Assembly: GCF_002214465.1 (NCBI RefSeq)
Contig: NZ_CP015101.1
Span: 565,013 to 629,012 of the forward strand
Direction of reading: 5' to 3'
DNA: 64,000 nt
Origin: Thermococcus barossii
Lineage (GTDB): Archaea > Methanobacteriota_B > Thermococci > Thermococcales > Thermococcaceae
Shown: positions 53,180-60,835 of the stretch, one piece after another
Numbering within the stretch: position 1 is the stretch's first letter
Layout of the letters: the number at the start of each line of letters is the position of its first letter
Notes under the pieces: model-generated
Told to the model about the DNA's origin: nothing
Seen by the model: only the letters and a program-made list of their open reading frames with translations
Databases searched by the model: none
Position numbers and translations under genes: made by a program

Positions 53180-54391
53180 TCAGGGCCTCTTTATAAGGAG
53201 AAACACCAGGGCCGCTGTCCCTATAAGAAGGACAAAGATAACTCCCATAATCCAGAGGGGTGTCCCTGTAGAGGTTTGGGTTGTTGTTGTGAGGACCTCG
53301 CTGGTTGTGCTTTTCTGGGTAGGGGTCGTTGTGGTAGATACGGTGCTGGAGGTAGTTCTGGTTGTGGTGGTTGTCGTTGTTGTTTTTTGTGTTGTAGTTG
53401 TTGTCGTTGTCTCAACGGCAGGCCTCATTTTGGCGGCTTCCATAAGCGCCCACTGGAGCAGGTTCGTAACGAACTGCTGGCCGTCAAAGAGGTAGCTACC
53501 GTACCTGTTAATCCATATTGGAACCGGACTTCCATATGGGCTTTCGGCGCTGACTATGAGAAGGCTCTCCGCGCCGTTGGGAAGCTTTACAAACTCGGCC
53601 GCAAGGAGCGTGAACAGTCCCTGCTCCCATGCCTTGTATGCCCTTGCCTCGGGAGGGTAGTCGTCCTCTATCACTCCATTGCCGCTGGTGGTGACTATTC
53701 TGTAGACGCCCTCAGGGATCTCTCCAGCCACGAGGGGATGCCATTTGCCCCCATCGTCTATCCACGCTAGGATTCCCGGTTCATGGAACAGGACCTTGCC
53801 AATCTCACCCTGGTACCCTCTGTTGAGGACATTCGCGTTCGGGGTTTCTAGGTCAACCCTCACAAAGCCTGAAACGTAGGCACTCTTTCCCGCGTTGCTG
53901 AAGGTGTCCTTTGCAGTAGCGTAGTCAATTCTGAGCTTTGCTCCCGGTATTGCTGAGAGGAGTTCGTTGGCATTGCGCTGTACGTAGGCGCTCTCCTTTC
54001 TGTCGCAGTCGCCGGAAACCCAGAGAACCTTTCCCCCCTCTGAAAACCACTTTACGATGGCGGCAATTTCTTCCTGTGAGAGACCCTTCCATAGCTGTCC
54101 AATTATCAAGACGTCAACGTTTTCCAGAGCATCGTAAGTGACGGTGCTTCCAAGATGGGTTACCTTTGCTTTCCTCAGCTCTGGGCTGTATCCTATGTAA
54201 CCCCACTCGTACCATGACAGGGTAGGTATAATGCCCTCCGCAACGATTCGACCGGTTGTTGGGTCAACTATGGGCGAGACAAGTGCGACCGTTCCCTCAT
54301 CGTGTGAAACATCTACGGCTATACTTGCGGCGCTGACGTGGTGGGAGAAAAGGATAACTAAAACAATTAATGTGATTGACTCTCTCTTCAT
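53180..54391 (-). CDS. Cell-surface protein with GATase-like domain, Thr-rich stalk and C-terminal anchor
   Basis: 403 residues. A signal peptide (ESITLIVLVILFSHHVSAAS) is followed by a GATase1/ThuA-like alpha/beta domain (NVDVLIIGQLWKGLSQEEIAAIVKWFSEGGKVLWVSGDCD). A stalk of about 60 residues (roughly 320-380) is mostly Thr with Ser, Gln and Lys. A final membrane helix (LWIMGVIFVLLIGTAALVFLLI) ends in KRP. The stalk is a likely O-glycosylated spacer across the cell envelope. No catalytic Cys-His pair is evident, so binding rather than catalysis is likely. Function is unknown. Confidence 0.7.
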   Translation of the reverse strand: MKRESITLIVLVILFSHHVSAASIAVDVSHDEGTVALVSPIVDPTTGRIVAEGIIPTLSWYEWGYIGYSPELRKAKVTHLGSTVTYDALENVDVLIIGQLWKGLSQEEIAAIVKWFSEGGKVLWVSGDCDRKESAYVQRNANELLSAIPGAKLRIDYATAKDTFSNAGKSAYVSGFVRVDLETPNANVLNRGYQGEIGKVLFHEPGILAWIDDGGKWHPLVAGEIPEGVYRIVTTSGNGVIEDDYPPEARAYKAWEQGLFTLLAAEFVKLPNGAESLLIVSAESPYGSPVPIWINRYGSYLFDGQQFVTNLLQWALMEAAKMRPAVETTTTTTTQKTTTTTTTTRTTSSTVSTTTTPTQKSTTSEVLTTTTQTSTGTPLWIMGVIFVLLIGTAALVFLLIKRP

Positions 54392-54441
54392 CGGCTATTC
54401 CCCCGCGTACTTCTACCCCTTAAGAATACTGTGGTGACGTA

Positions 54442-54468
54442 CGATAAAAACGTTTCCAAAATTGGAAA
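54442..54468 (-). promoter_or_regulatory. Promoter of the surface protein with TTTCCAA-aa-TTGGAAA dyad
   Basis: The minus-strand TATA (TTTTTATCG, 54450-54442) is directly preceded by a perfect 7-bp dyad (54453-54459 and 54462-54468). A bound dimer would cover the BRE and block TFB, or recruit it. The regulator is unknown. Confidence 0.45.
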
Positions 54469-54483
54469 ATGGTGGAAAGAACA

Positions 54484-55056
54484 TTACTCCTTTTCCCTTC
54501 CGATTCTGAATATGTCCACCCTTGTTATGATGCCCTTTACCTTTCCCTCTCTATCTTGAACGAGAACCGCCGGATGTTCCTCAAGCAGGTACTTGACAAC
54601 CTCCAAGTCTTCGTCCTCGTTAACTATTGGAAACGGCTCCTCCATGACCTCCATGACCTTTCGGTCGTAGATGTCCTCGTACTCTAAGCTCTGTCTTACA
54701 AGGGTCTTCTCGGTAACCGACCCCACCACCTTGTTGCCAGCTATAACAGGAATCTGGGAGATGTTGTGCTCGTTCATTATCTTGATGACGTTTTCGACAA
54801 TTTCGTAGGGTTTGACCGAAATAACAGGGGATGACATGACGTCTTTTGCCTTGAGCTGTGCCTTCTTGCATTCCAGCAGGGCCTGCAGAATCCGGTTAAA
54901 GGTTGAAAGCCTGGGGTCAACCTTCCCCGCCTCAAGTTTGGCGATGTAGGCCTGTGTCACCCCTGCCTTTTTCGCAAGTTCCTCCTGGGTTATGTCGAGT
55001 TCCTTTCGGATTCGCCTTATATCCTTGGGATCTATGGGGCGGGGAATTATCACCAT
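54484..55056 (-). CDS. HTH-CBS domain transcriptional regulator
   Basis: 190 residues. An XRE-type helix-turn-helix (residues 13-65; ITQEELAKKAGVTQAYIAKLEAGKVDPRLSTFNRI) is followed by two CBS domains (MSSPVISVKPYEIVENVIKIMNEHNISQIPVI; MEEPFPIVNEDEDLEVVKYLLEEHPAVLV). CBS pairs usually sense adenine nucleotides. It starts at 55056 after CCGGTGGTTATGT; TATA GCTTATAAC at about 55089-55098. Confidence 0.88.
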   Translation of the reverse strand: MVIIPRPIDPKDIRRIRKELDITQEELAKKAGVTQAYIAKLEAGKVDPRLSTFNRILQALLECKKAQLKAKDVMSSPVISVKPYEIVENVIKIMNEHNISQIPVIAGNKVVGSVTEKTLVRQSLEYEDIYDRKVMEVMEEPFPIVNEDEDLEVVKYLLEEHPAVLVQDREGKVKGIITRVDIFRIGREKE

Positions 55057-55118
55057 ACATAACCACCGGTTATTTACTTCAGTCCTGGAAGTTATAAGCC
55101 TTCCTCAGAAGGGCGTCG

Positions 55119-55250
55119 AAGTGTGGGCCGGGTACAGAGGCCCGCGTTCATTCGCTCGCGCGGGTGGATGCCCCCGGCCCTGTGGGCTCGGCGTGAGCAC
55201 ACTCCGCTCACGGAACCCGATGCCTCGCGGAGGCGGGTAAACCGAGCCCA
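55119..55250 (-). ncRNA. H/ACA box sRNA with two K-turn hairpins (pseudouridylation guide)
   Basis: Read on the minus strand, hairpin 1 (55249-55184) closes with GGGCTCGG/CCGAGCCC and is followed at once by ACA (55183-55181). Hairpin 2 (55180-55125) closes with GGGCCGGG/CCCGGCCC and is followed at once by ACA (55124-55122). Hairpin 2 has an 8+8 nt pocket (GGCATCCA / CCTCTGTA) below a CCCGCG/CGCGGG stem capped by a GA...TGA K-loop, with 16 nt from upper stem to ACA, the expected geometry. Hairpin 1 can form CTCCGC/GCGGAG with GA...TGA but also an alternative CGTGAGC/GCTCACG fold. A third 10-bp hairpin (55250-55273) lies just 5'. TATA-like elements stand at 55282-55290 and 55302-55309. Targets were not identified. 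Confidence 0.8.
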
Positions 55251-55317
55251 TGAGGAGACTACTGTCCCCTCACTGTCGGCGATTAAATATCCGGGTGAGA
55301 ACTTAAAAACCTGAGCC

Positions 55318-56187
55318 TCATGCCGTCGAGATGAGTATCACCCCAAGGACCGCAAGGACGAGGCCTTTGAGTATCTTCCTGTTGGGCGGTTCCTTGAGGA
55401 TTAATATCGCCAGGGCGGAGGCAATTATTGGGTTCACCGCCGATACCGGGGCGGCTATCTGGGACCCTACCTGGTTTATCGAGTAGACGAAGAGGTACTG
55501 TCCAAGGAGCAGCCCCGTGGCAGCGGCCCCTATCAGGAGGAGCGCCTCCCTTAGTGTTATCCTCCTCAGCTCGCCGGCGTACCTCGGCAGGAAAAGAGAA
55601 ACCGCCAGAGCCGCGAACATCATCCTTATCCCGGCGAGTGTGAGCACGTCGACATAGCTGGTTAGCCAGTCCATGGTGAGTATCGCAAAGCTCCATGAGA
55701 GGGGGGCGAGGAGCGCGAATACAAAACCCTTGGGGTCAATTCTCTCCTCCTCCTCAGCCCGGCGGACAACGACTATCGCCGTGACGACGAGAACCGCTCC
55801 GATTATCACCTGGAGACTTATTCTTCGGCCCAGGAAAAGAAACGCCCACAGTATGGCCCAGAGTGGATACGTGGAGGTTATTGGAACCGTCCGTGAAACG
55901 CCCATAATCTTGAGGGCATTCAGGTAGAAATAATCGCCGATAACGAAGCCAAAGGCTCCGGAGACGAAGGCCACCGCGAGGAGCTTCGGCGACAGCTCGG
56001 CAACCTTCGAAAAGGTGCCGTTGGCAAGGAAGATGGCGATGAACATGACCGAGACTGCGTAGAGCCGGAAGATGTTGGCCGCAACGGGGCTTTTGTGCCT
56101 CATACCAGTTTTTATCAGTATTGTGGATGCCGCCCATGAGAAGGCCGATGCTAAGGCCGCCAGAACTCCGAGGATTAGGCTGCCCAT
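55318..56187 (-). CDS. EamA/DMT family transporter
   Basis: 289 residues with ten predicted membrane helices in two EamA repeats (LAALASAFSWAASTILIKTGM near the start; FALLAPLSWSFAILTMDWL in the second half; ending FKGLVLAVLGVILISTA-like KGLVLAVLGVIL). Drug/metabolite transporter superfamily; the substrate cannot be told. It is separated from the guide RNA by about 45-65 bp. Confidence 0.88.
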   Translation of the reverse strand: MGSLILGVLAALASAFSWAASTILIKTGMRHKSPVAANIFRLYAVSVMFIAIFLANGTFSKVAELSPKLLAVAFVSGAFGFVIGDYFYLNALKIMGVSRTVPITSTYPLWAILWAFLFLGRRISLQVIIGAVLVVTAIVVVRRAEEEERIDPKGFVFALLAPLSWSFAILTMDWLTSYVDVLTLAGIRMMFAALAVSLFLPRYAGELRRITLREALLLIGAAATGLLLGQYLFVYSINQVGSQIAAPVSAVNPIIASALAILILKEPPNRKILKGLVLAVLGVILISTA

Positions 56188-56244
56188 GTAAGAACCGCTG
56201 ACGTTTAGCTTAAAAACTTAGCGTTTCGATGGCGGACGAAGAAC

Positions 56245-57156
56245 TCACATGGCCATGGCCAAAGGAAGGGTGTAGAACCACTCCCCGTCGACCCATACAT
56301 CGAGAATCTTACCGGGACGGTAGTTCCTGCGGGTGAAATACAGAATGTAAATGTAGCCGTTCAGGATTGAAAATGCCAGCACTGGCATGTATTTCCCGAA
56401 GTATCCAAAGCTATGTGCTGTTATAATCCAGGGTATAAACGTTGAGTTCAGCAGGAGCAGAAGGGCTCTGCTTCTCTCCAGCCCCAGCTTCACGGGAATA
56501 GTCTGTATACCATTTATCCTGTCCCCCTCAATGTCCCTGACGTCGAAGAGCATCGTGTTTACCATGCTCTTCATGAAGAAGAAGTAGTAGATGAGGGCGA
56601 CCCTCTGAAGTTCCACCCCACCGGTGACCAGATAGGGAAGAAACGCAGTTCCGTTCGCCCAAGTGATGGCTATTATAAGGTTTTTGACTCCGGTGATGTC
56701 TTTGAGCCTGGGGTAGCCGGGGAGCAGTCTGATACTGTAGAGGGTGCCTGCGACTATGGGAAACAGAACGACCAGAACAGCCAGCGGACTCGTAAGTGCG
56801 CTCAACAAAACGGCCAGAACTAGGGACACAACCACCGAGTATCTAAGCGCTTTGGCGACCCTTTTCACGTAGCCAACCCTTTCCGGGTTGTTGACCTCGT
56901 CCTCCCTGATGTCGGTCAGCTTGTTGATGCCATAGACGCTGAATACCAAGAGAAACGTGGCAACTAGGAGATTCCACTGAGGGGCCACATTATAGAGCAG
57001 GAACGAAAGGTACAGTTTAAACGCGCCGCTCGCGGCTAGGAATACCGACGTGGAGATGAGAAAGTTTAACAGACTCAAAACTAACCCAAATCCTGAGCTA
57101 ACAGCGCTCCCCTGAGAGCATCGGGTATAATCGAAGGAAAGCCTCATACCCTTCAT
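56245..57156 (-). CDS. UbiA family prenyltransferase
   Basis: 303 residues, about eight membrane helices. Both Asp-rich motifs are present: NKLTDIREDEVN (near residue 88) and DVRDIEGDRING (near residue 205). It transfers a prenyl group to an unidentified acceptor; it does not look like the usual archaeal lipid enzyme DGGGP synthase, but that is a judgement by eye. Starts 57156 and 57147 are both possible; a TATA-like GTTTAATC just upstream suggests a leaderless transcript. Confidence 0.82.
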   Translation of the reverse strand: MKGMRLSFDYTRCSQGSAVSSGFGLVLSLLNFLISTSVFLAASGAFKLYLSFLLYNVAPQWNLLVATFLLVFSVYGINKLTDIREDEVNNPERVGYVKRVAKALRYSVVVSLVLAVLLSALTSPLAVLVVLFPIVAGTLYSIRLLPGYPRLKDITGVKNLIIAITWANGTAFLPYLVTGGVELQRVALIYYFFFMKSMVNTMLFDVRDIEGDRINGIQTIPVKLGLERSRALLLLLNSTFIPWIITAHSFGYFGKYMPVLAFSILNGYIYILYFTRRNYRPGKILDVWVDGEWFYTLPLAMAM

Positions 57157-57175
57157 TAATCTGTGATTAAACCGG

Positions 57176-57970
57176 TCAGATAACCCTCTCTGCCCTCCTT
57201 CTATAATACTCGAAGAGCTCTATTCCCCACTTCTTGGCCCGCTCGTTTGTGCTGATCAGGTCGTTCATCATGTCGTAGGTCCCGTTGGGAAGGAAGAGGC
57301 CCAGGGACAGGAAATTGTTGGTTACTGTGAAGGCCACCTTTGGATTCTCGTCTATAACGTACAGCCTGACGTTCGGAAGGTTTCGAACCTTTTCGACGGC
57401 CTCCGGGGCAGATAGCTCTATCAGTTTCTCGTACACAGCTCTGGTCGTTATTATATCAATGTCCACATCCTCTCCAAACGCCAGCTCTAGGAACTCCTCT
57501 GGATAATCGGCGAACAGTATGGGGGAGACGCCCTTAATCCACTTGGACGTTTTTATGAGCTCCATGTAAACCTCGTGGGGCAGTTTCAGATACTCGGGGG
57601 TTGTGGTGTGAAGCTCGGAATCTCTCAGGTCTCCTATCCTTAACAGAAGCTCCTCGGGAATGCCACTCAAATCATGGGAGAGCCAGAACTCCTCGAATCT
57701 TCTGATGCTCTCCAGTGCTCCCATTATGTTTTTTACTTGGAGGGACACGAGGTGCCCAATATTTGTGAGCTGGTACTGTTTGGTCTCGGGGTCTTGGATT
57801 ATGAGCCTCTCCTCCATAAGGTCGCTGAGGGCGTGTGAGATTGTGGATTTGGTCGAACCCACCTGAGAGTGAATCTCACCTAGGGTTTTTGGTCCCTCCG
57901 AGAGAGCAAGCAGCACTTTATGGCGTACACTGGAGGTTATAACCATTTTGAGCACGTTTTCAGGATTCAT
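57176..57970 (-). CDS. Winged-helix transcriptional regulator with DUF1724 domain
   Basis: 264 residues. An ArsR-like winged helix (residues 10-75; RHKVLLALSEGPKTLGEIHSQVGSTKSTISHALSDLMEERLI) is followed by a DUF1724-type effector domain (residues 120-260), the layout of COG4742 regulators common in methanogens and Thermococcales. The ATG at 57970 follows GGAGGAGAAGCC; upstream in-frame codons run through the promoter. It is divergent from the gene at 58105 across a highly symmetric operator. Confidence 0.8.
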   Translation of the reverse strand: MNPENVLKMVITSSVRHKVLLALSEGPKTLGEIHSQVGSTKSTISHALSDLMEERLIIQDPETKQYQLTNIGHLVSLQVKNIMGALESIRRFEEFWLSHDLSGIPEELLLRIGDLRDSELHTTTPEYLKLPHEVYMELIKTSKWIKGVSPILFADYPEEFLELAFGEDVDIDIITTRAVYEKLIELSAPEAVEKVRNLPNVRLYVIDENPKVAFTVTNNFLSLGLFLPNGTYDMMNDLISTNERAKKWGIELFEYYRRRAERVI

Positions 57971-58033
57971 GGCTTCTCCTCCCTTTCTTCTCTTGGTTAT
58001 CCTCCTAATAAACTTTTCTTGAATCCGGAACTT

Positions 58034-58069
58034 TTGTTTAGATAGAACAATTTTGTTATTGAAGAACAA
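58034..58069. promoter_or_regulatory. Duplicated TTGTT-N7-AACAA operator in a divergent promoter
   Basis: TTGTT-n7-AACAA occurs twice in tandem (58034-58050 and 58053-58069), separated by TT; the two inner arms also form AACAA-tt-TTGTT. A TATA-like GTTATATA (58074-58081) for the plus-strand gene lies just downstream; the regulator gene is transcribed the other way. The 19-bp repeat spacing would place two dimers on nearly the same DNA face. Confidence 0.6.
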
Positions 58070-58104
58070 AAACGTTATATATTCTGACATGCAAAAGGTG
58101 TACT

Positions 58105-58854
58105 GTGAAAAAGATGCAGGTGGTAACATCTGGAATAGACTACATAGACACCGCCGTTGGCGGTGGAATCGTGAGGAATTCCAGCCTGCTGGTGATTTAT
58201 GACTCCTTCTCTCTGGGATGGGCGTTGCCCTTTGAGATACTGAGGCACCAGATATCCCGGGGTGTGCTGGGAATCATTATAAACTACAACCTTCCTCTCC
58301 CGAGACTGATTTTGCGTGCCAACTCCGCGGGTCTTGACATCCAGAATGAGGGTGAGAAAGGAAACCTCGTTATAATCGACGTGTTCGGCTCGAGATACGG
58401 CTTTTATCATTCCGAGGAGTACGTTTACAGAATAGAGGGATTCAACCCTGAGACGTACATCCCCAAGCTTGAACAGATATACCGCGGGATGTTCAGAAAA
58501 ACAGACAAGACAGAGGTTGTTGATTTTGTGTTTTCACTCGATGGGATGGCCTTTGAAATCGGTGAAGAGAGGAGCATAAAACTCATCAAGCGTCTCCTTT
58601 CCAATCGCATCATAAACGGCAGGCATCTCTTTTCGTTGTACCTCCTTGGAGCCGACAGAGTTTCCAAAGGGTTCCTCTCGTGGAACATTGAATTCAACGA
58701 TTATGTGCTTGAATTTTTGAGCAGAAAGGGTGAATATGGCATCTCCGAGCAGATGTATGTCCTTAAATCCCCCCTGGCCAAGTTCGAGCCTAGGGCTTAC
58801 AGGTACGATACCAAACACCAGGAGATTATGCCACTTGCCGCACCGAAAGGCTGA
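58105..58854 (+). CDS. RecA/KaiC-like protein lacking a Walker A motif
   Basis: 249 residues. The N-terminus (VTSGIDYIDTAVGGGIVRNSSLLVIYDS) matches the KaiC/RecA-superfamily start, but where a P-loop should read GxxGxGKS it has YDSFSLGWALPFE, without Lys or the Gly pattern. Strands like LVIIDVFGSR recall the rest of the fold. It is therefore a probable non-ATPase paralogue with a structural or regulatory role. GTG 58105 follows GGTGTACT; ATG 58114 is an alternative. Divergent from the DUF1724 regulator. Confidence 0.6.
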   Translation: MKKMQVVTSGIDYIDTAVGGGIVRNSSLLVIYDSFSLGWALPFEILRHQISRGVLGIIINYNLPLPRLILRANSAGLDIQNEGEKGNLVIIDVFGSRYGFYHSEEYVYRIEGFNPETYIPKLEQIYRGMFRKTDKTEVVDFVFSLDGMAFEIGEERSIKLIKRLLSNRIINGRHLFSLYLLGADRVSKGFLSWNIEFNDYVLEFLSRKGEYGISEQMYVLKSPLAKFEPRAYRYDTKHQEIMPLAAPKG

Positions 58855-58861
58855 GGAGGCA

Positions 58862-58874
58862 GGATTATAAATCC
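58862..58874 (+). promoter_or_regulatory. TATA box of the C/D box sRNA
   Basis: GGATTATAAATCC, itself a near palindrome, lies about 25 bp upstream of the predicted 5' end of the RNA at 58891. Confidence 0.6.
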
Positions 58875-58890
58875 TCGGGCACGAAGTCAG

Positions 58891-58950
58891 ATGTGTGATG
58901 ACCTCGGCAGAACTGACGTCAGGATGATGACGATCTTGAGTGCTGATTGA
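58891..58950 (+). ncRNA. C/D box sRNA (2'-O-methylation guide)
   Basis: All four boxes match consensus: C GTGATGA (58895-58901), D' CTGA (58913-58916), C' ATGATGA (58924-58930), D CTGA (58943-58946). The guides are CCTCGGCAGAA (11 nt) and CGATCTTGAGTG (12 nt), with a 7-nt D'-C' spacer. A TATA box sits 25 bp upstream and the RNA lies in a gene-free spacer. By the D+5 rule the predicted targets are UUCUGCCGAGG (fifth base G methylated) and CACUCAAGAUCG (fifth base C). The RNA carrying these targets was not identified. Confidence 0.85.
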
Positions 58951-58960
58951 TAAAAAGAAA

Positions 58961-60721
58961 TCAGCGGATGATAATGTTGAGCCTCCTCAGCTCTATCCTT
59001 ATGCTGTACTCCTTTGAGACTTCCCTCAGGATACGTCTTATGGCGTCTTCGATGTCCTTCTTGATTTTGCTGTCCGAGACCCCCGAGAACGAACCGAAGA
59101 GGCCTCCTGTCTCCTCCCTCAGGAAGCTGGCTTCGATATCGAGCTGGATCGTCGAATCTTTGATCTCATGGTTCATCTTGAGCCACTTGAAGGTGACCCT
59201 CGGAATCAGTTTCATCTCCGCGTGTATCCTAGTCTTTAAGGTCTCAATGGCGGGCTCGATGCGCCCCTTAAGCATAGTCTCCTCGGCTTCTTTTTTCTTC
59301 TCCTCAGTGAACGGGGCGAGTTCCTCTATTCCAGCCTGTTTTAGAAGTTGCTCGACCTCTTTTTCGAGGAGCTCCCTCTTTGCTAGAACCTCCGCAGCCT
59401 TGCTTGATGTCACTACTGCCGTCTCCCTAGTGGTCTTGGACGTGGTCGCAGGGGTGAGGACCTCAACATCAATGTTGTGTACTGTTATGTAACGCTTGAG
59501 TGACCTTCCAAGCTCCCTTGCATGCCTAGTGAGGATGTCCCTAGCTATTCTCTCGACGGCTTCCTTTGTCATCTTGGTCTCTACGACCATTGAGAGGTTT
59601 ATCTCGAACTCCCTTCTTCCCCTCACGTCGAAGTAAGCCTTCTTGACCTTGATTCCTGTGCTTTCAACTTCCGTGATGACCGTTCTGGCGTATGCACTGA
59701 AGTAGGGCCATACATCCTCAAGAACCGCGAGGCTTATTCTCCCGTCTTTTGTAACGTTACCCGTCTTCTTTTTGTCCTTGTCAACGATCTCCTGGGGCTT
59801 CACTTCCTGACCATCTATAACAACACTTACGTCCTTGACTATCGGTTTAACCTCCGCCTCCCTCAGGAGAACCGGAGCGTACTTGCTGACCGCGTGGAGC
59901 ATCCTCTTCTCTGCTATTTCTATATCCCTTGCGCTTCCATCGGAGTTCCCGTAGATGCGGACGTTGAGGTAAGCCACCCCTTCACCGACGTTGGCATCGA
60001 ATTCAATTCTGTTGATTCTCAATCCCCTGATCCTCTTGGCCTCCTTGAGCAGGTCTTCTGCGTAGAGCTGGAAGGCCCTCTCAGGAACACTTCCTCCACT
60101 CAGGTTAACCACAACCTCGGGCTTTCCGGCGGGGGCTGCTTTCTTCTCCTCCACGGGCATCGGAGCTGGTTTTGGCTCCCCAGATACAACCTCTTGTTTT
60201 TTCTCGGCAGCTTCCTCGGCCCTCTCTTCGGCCTTTACCTTTTCGACTACTGGAAGTGTTGCTGGGATTTCACTTTTGGTCACCGTCGCGCTTGCCGTTG
60301 CCTTCATTTCCTCAGTCTTTGCCGGTGGTCCTTCCTCCGCCGTTTCAAAGAACTCTGCGAGTGATGTCTTCGGAGTCTGAACGTAAACATCAACGTTATC
60401 CGCTATGGAGAGTTTGATTTCCAGCTCATCGAGGTCATACACGTCAACGACCATGGGTTTACCAATGAGTGACTTCAACACGCTGATTGCCTCTTCCCCG
60501 CTGAGGTTCTGCTTCTTGTCTACGAGGAGACATTCCGCGGCCAGAATCTTGGACCTGTCGAGGAGTATGGTAAGGTAGTACTTACCGCTCGAGTCCTTGG
60601 CAAATATCTTTAGAAACGCCCCGTTGCCCTTCGAGAGGCCCTTTTCAACGAGGTTCTTCAGCTCCCCCGCCGAGGTCACTACCACGTTCTCCATGAGCGG
60701 CTGCTTGTCCGGCAACTGCAT
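58961..60721 (-). CDS. DUF2226-like archaeal protein
   Basis: 586 residues. An N-terminal domain (1-125; AFLKIFAKDSSGKYYLTILLDRSKILAAECLLV) resembles DUF2226. A roughly 75-residue Ala/Glu/Lys/Pro linker (about 125-200) leads to a long C-terminal alpha/beta and coiled region (VEKELLEKEVEQLLKQAG-type helices). No membrane segments. Function is unknown; it may tether lipid or signalling complexes but nothing here proves it. The ATG at 60721 follows GGTGATGACT, with a TATA-like ATATATAG near 60733-60741. Confidence 0.65.
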   Translation of the reverse strand: MQLPDKQPLMENVVVTSAGELKNLVEKGLSKGNGAFLKIFAKDSSGKYYLTILLDRSKILAAECLLVDKKQNLSGEEAISVLKSLIGKPMVVDVYDLDELEIKLSIADNVDVYVQTPKTSLAEFFETAEEGPPAKTEEMKATASATVTKSEIPATLPVVEKVKAEERAEEAAEKKQEVVSGEPKPAPMPVEEKKAAPAGKPEVVVNLSGGSVPERAFQLYAEDLLKEAKRIRGLRINRIEFDANVGEGVAYLNVRIYGNSDGSARDIEIAEKRMLHAVSKYAPVLLREAEVKPIVKDVSVVIDGQEVKPQEIVDKDKKKTGNVTKDGRISLAVLEDVWPYFSAYARTVITEVESTGIKVKKAYFDVRGRREFEINLSMVVETKMTKEAVERIARDILTRHARELGRSLKRYITVHNIDVEVLTPATTSKTTRETAVVTSSKAAEVLAKRELLEKEVEQLLKQAGIEELAPFTEEKKKEAEETMLKGRIEPAIETLKTRIHAEMKLIPRVTFKWLKMNHEIKDSTIQLDIEASFLREETGGLFGSFSGVSDSKIKKDIEDAIRRILREVSKEYSIRIELRRLNIIIR

Positions 60722-60835
60722 AGTCATCACCATTAGCTATATATATCCCTCCATCAAAGAAATCCCGAAAGGAGTTCACCGTCTTAGTATATTGGCGCTT
60801 GTATTTAAACATTATTGTGCAAAAAGGTGAGAAAC

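Noticed and set aside
53276-53420. Trinucleotide-like repeat tract as a separate repeat element
   Set aside because: It simply encodes the Thr-rich stalk of the surface protein with mixed Thr codons; no longer-period repeat was seen.
55119-55273. Plus-strand reading of the structured RNA region
   Set aside because: The hairpins exist on both strands, but only the minus strand gives ACA immediately after both basal stems and GA/TGA K-loops; the plus-strand TATA-like element is accounted for as the minus-strand promoter of the HTH-CBS gene.
55283-55696. Open frame overlapping the EamA gene end in another frame
   Set aside because: Arg/Gly/Pro-rich shadow of the EamA gene with no signals of its own.
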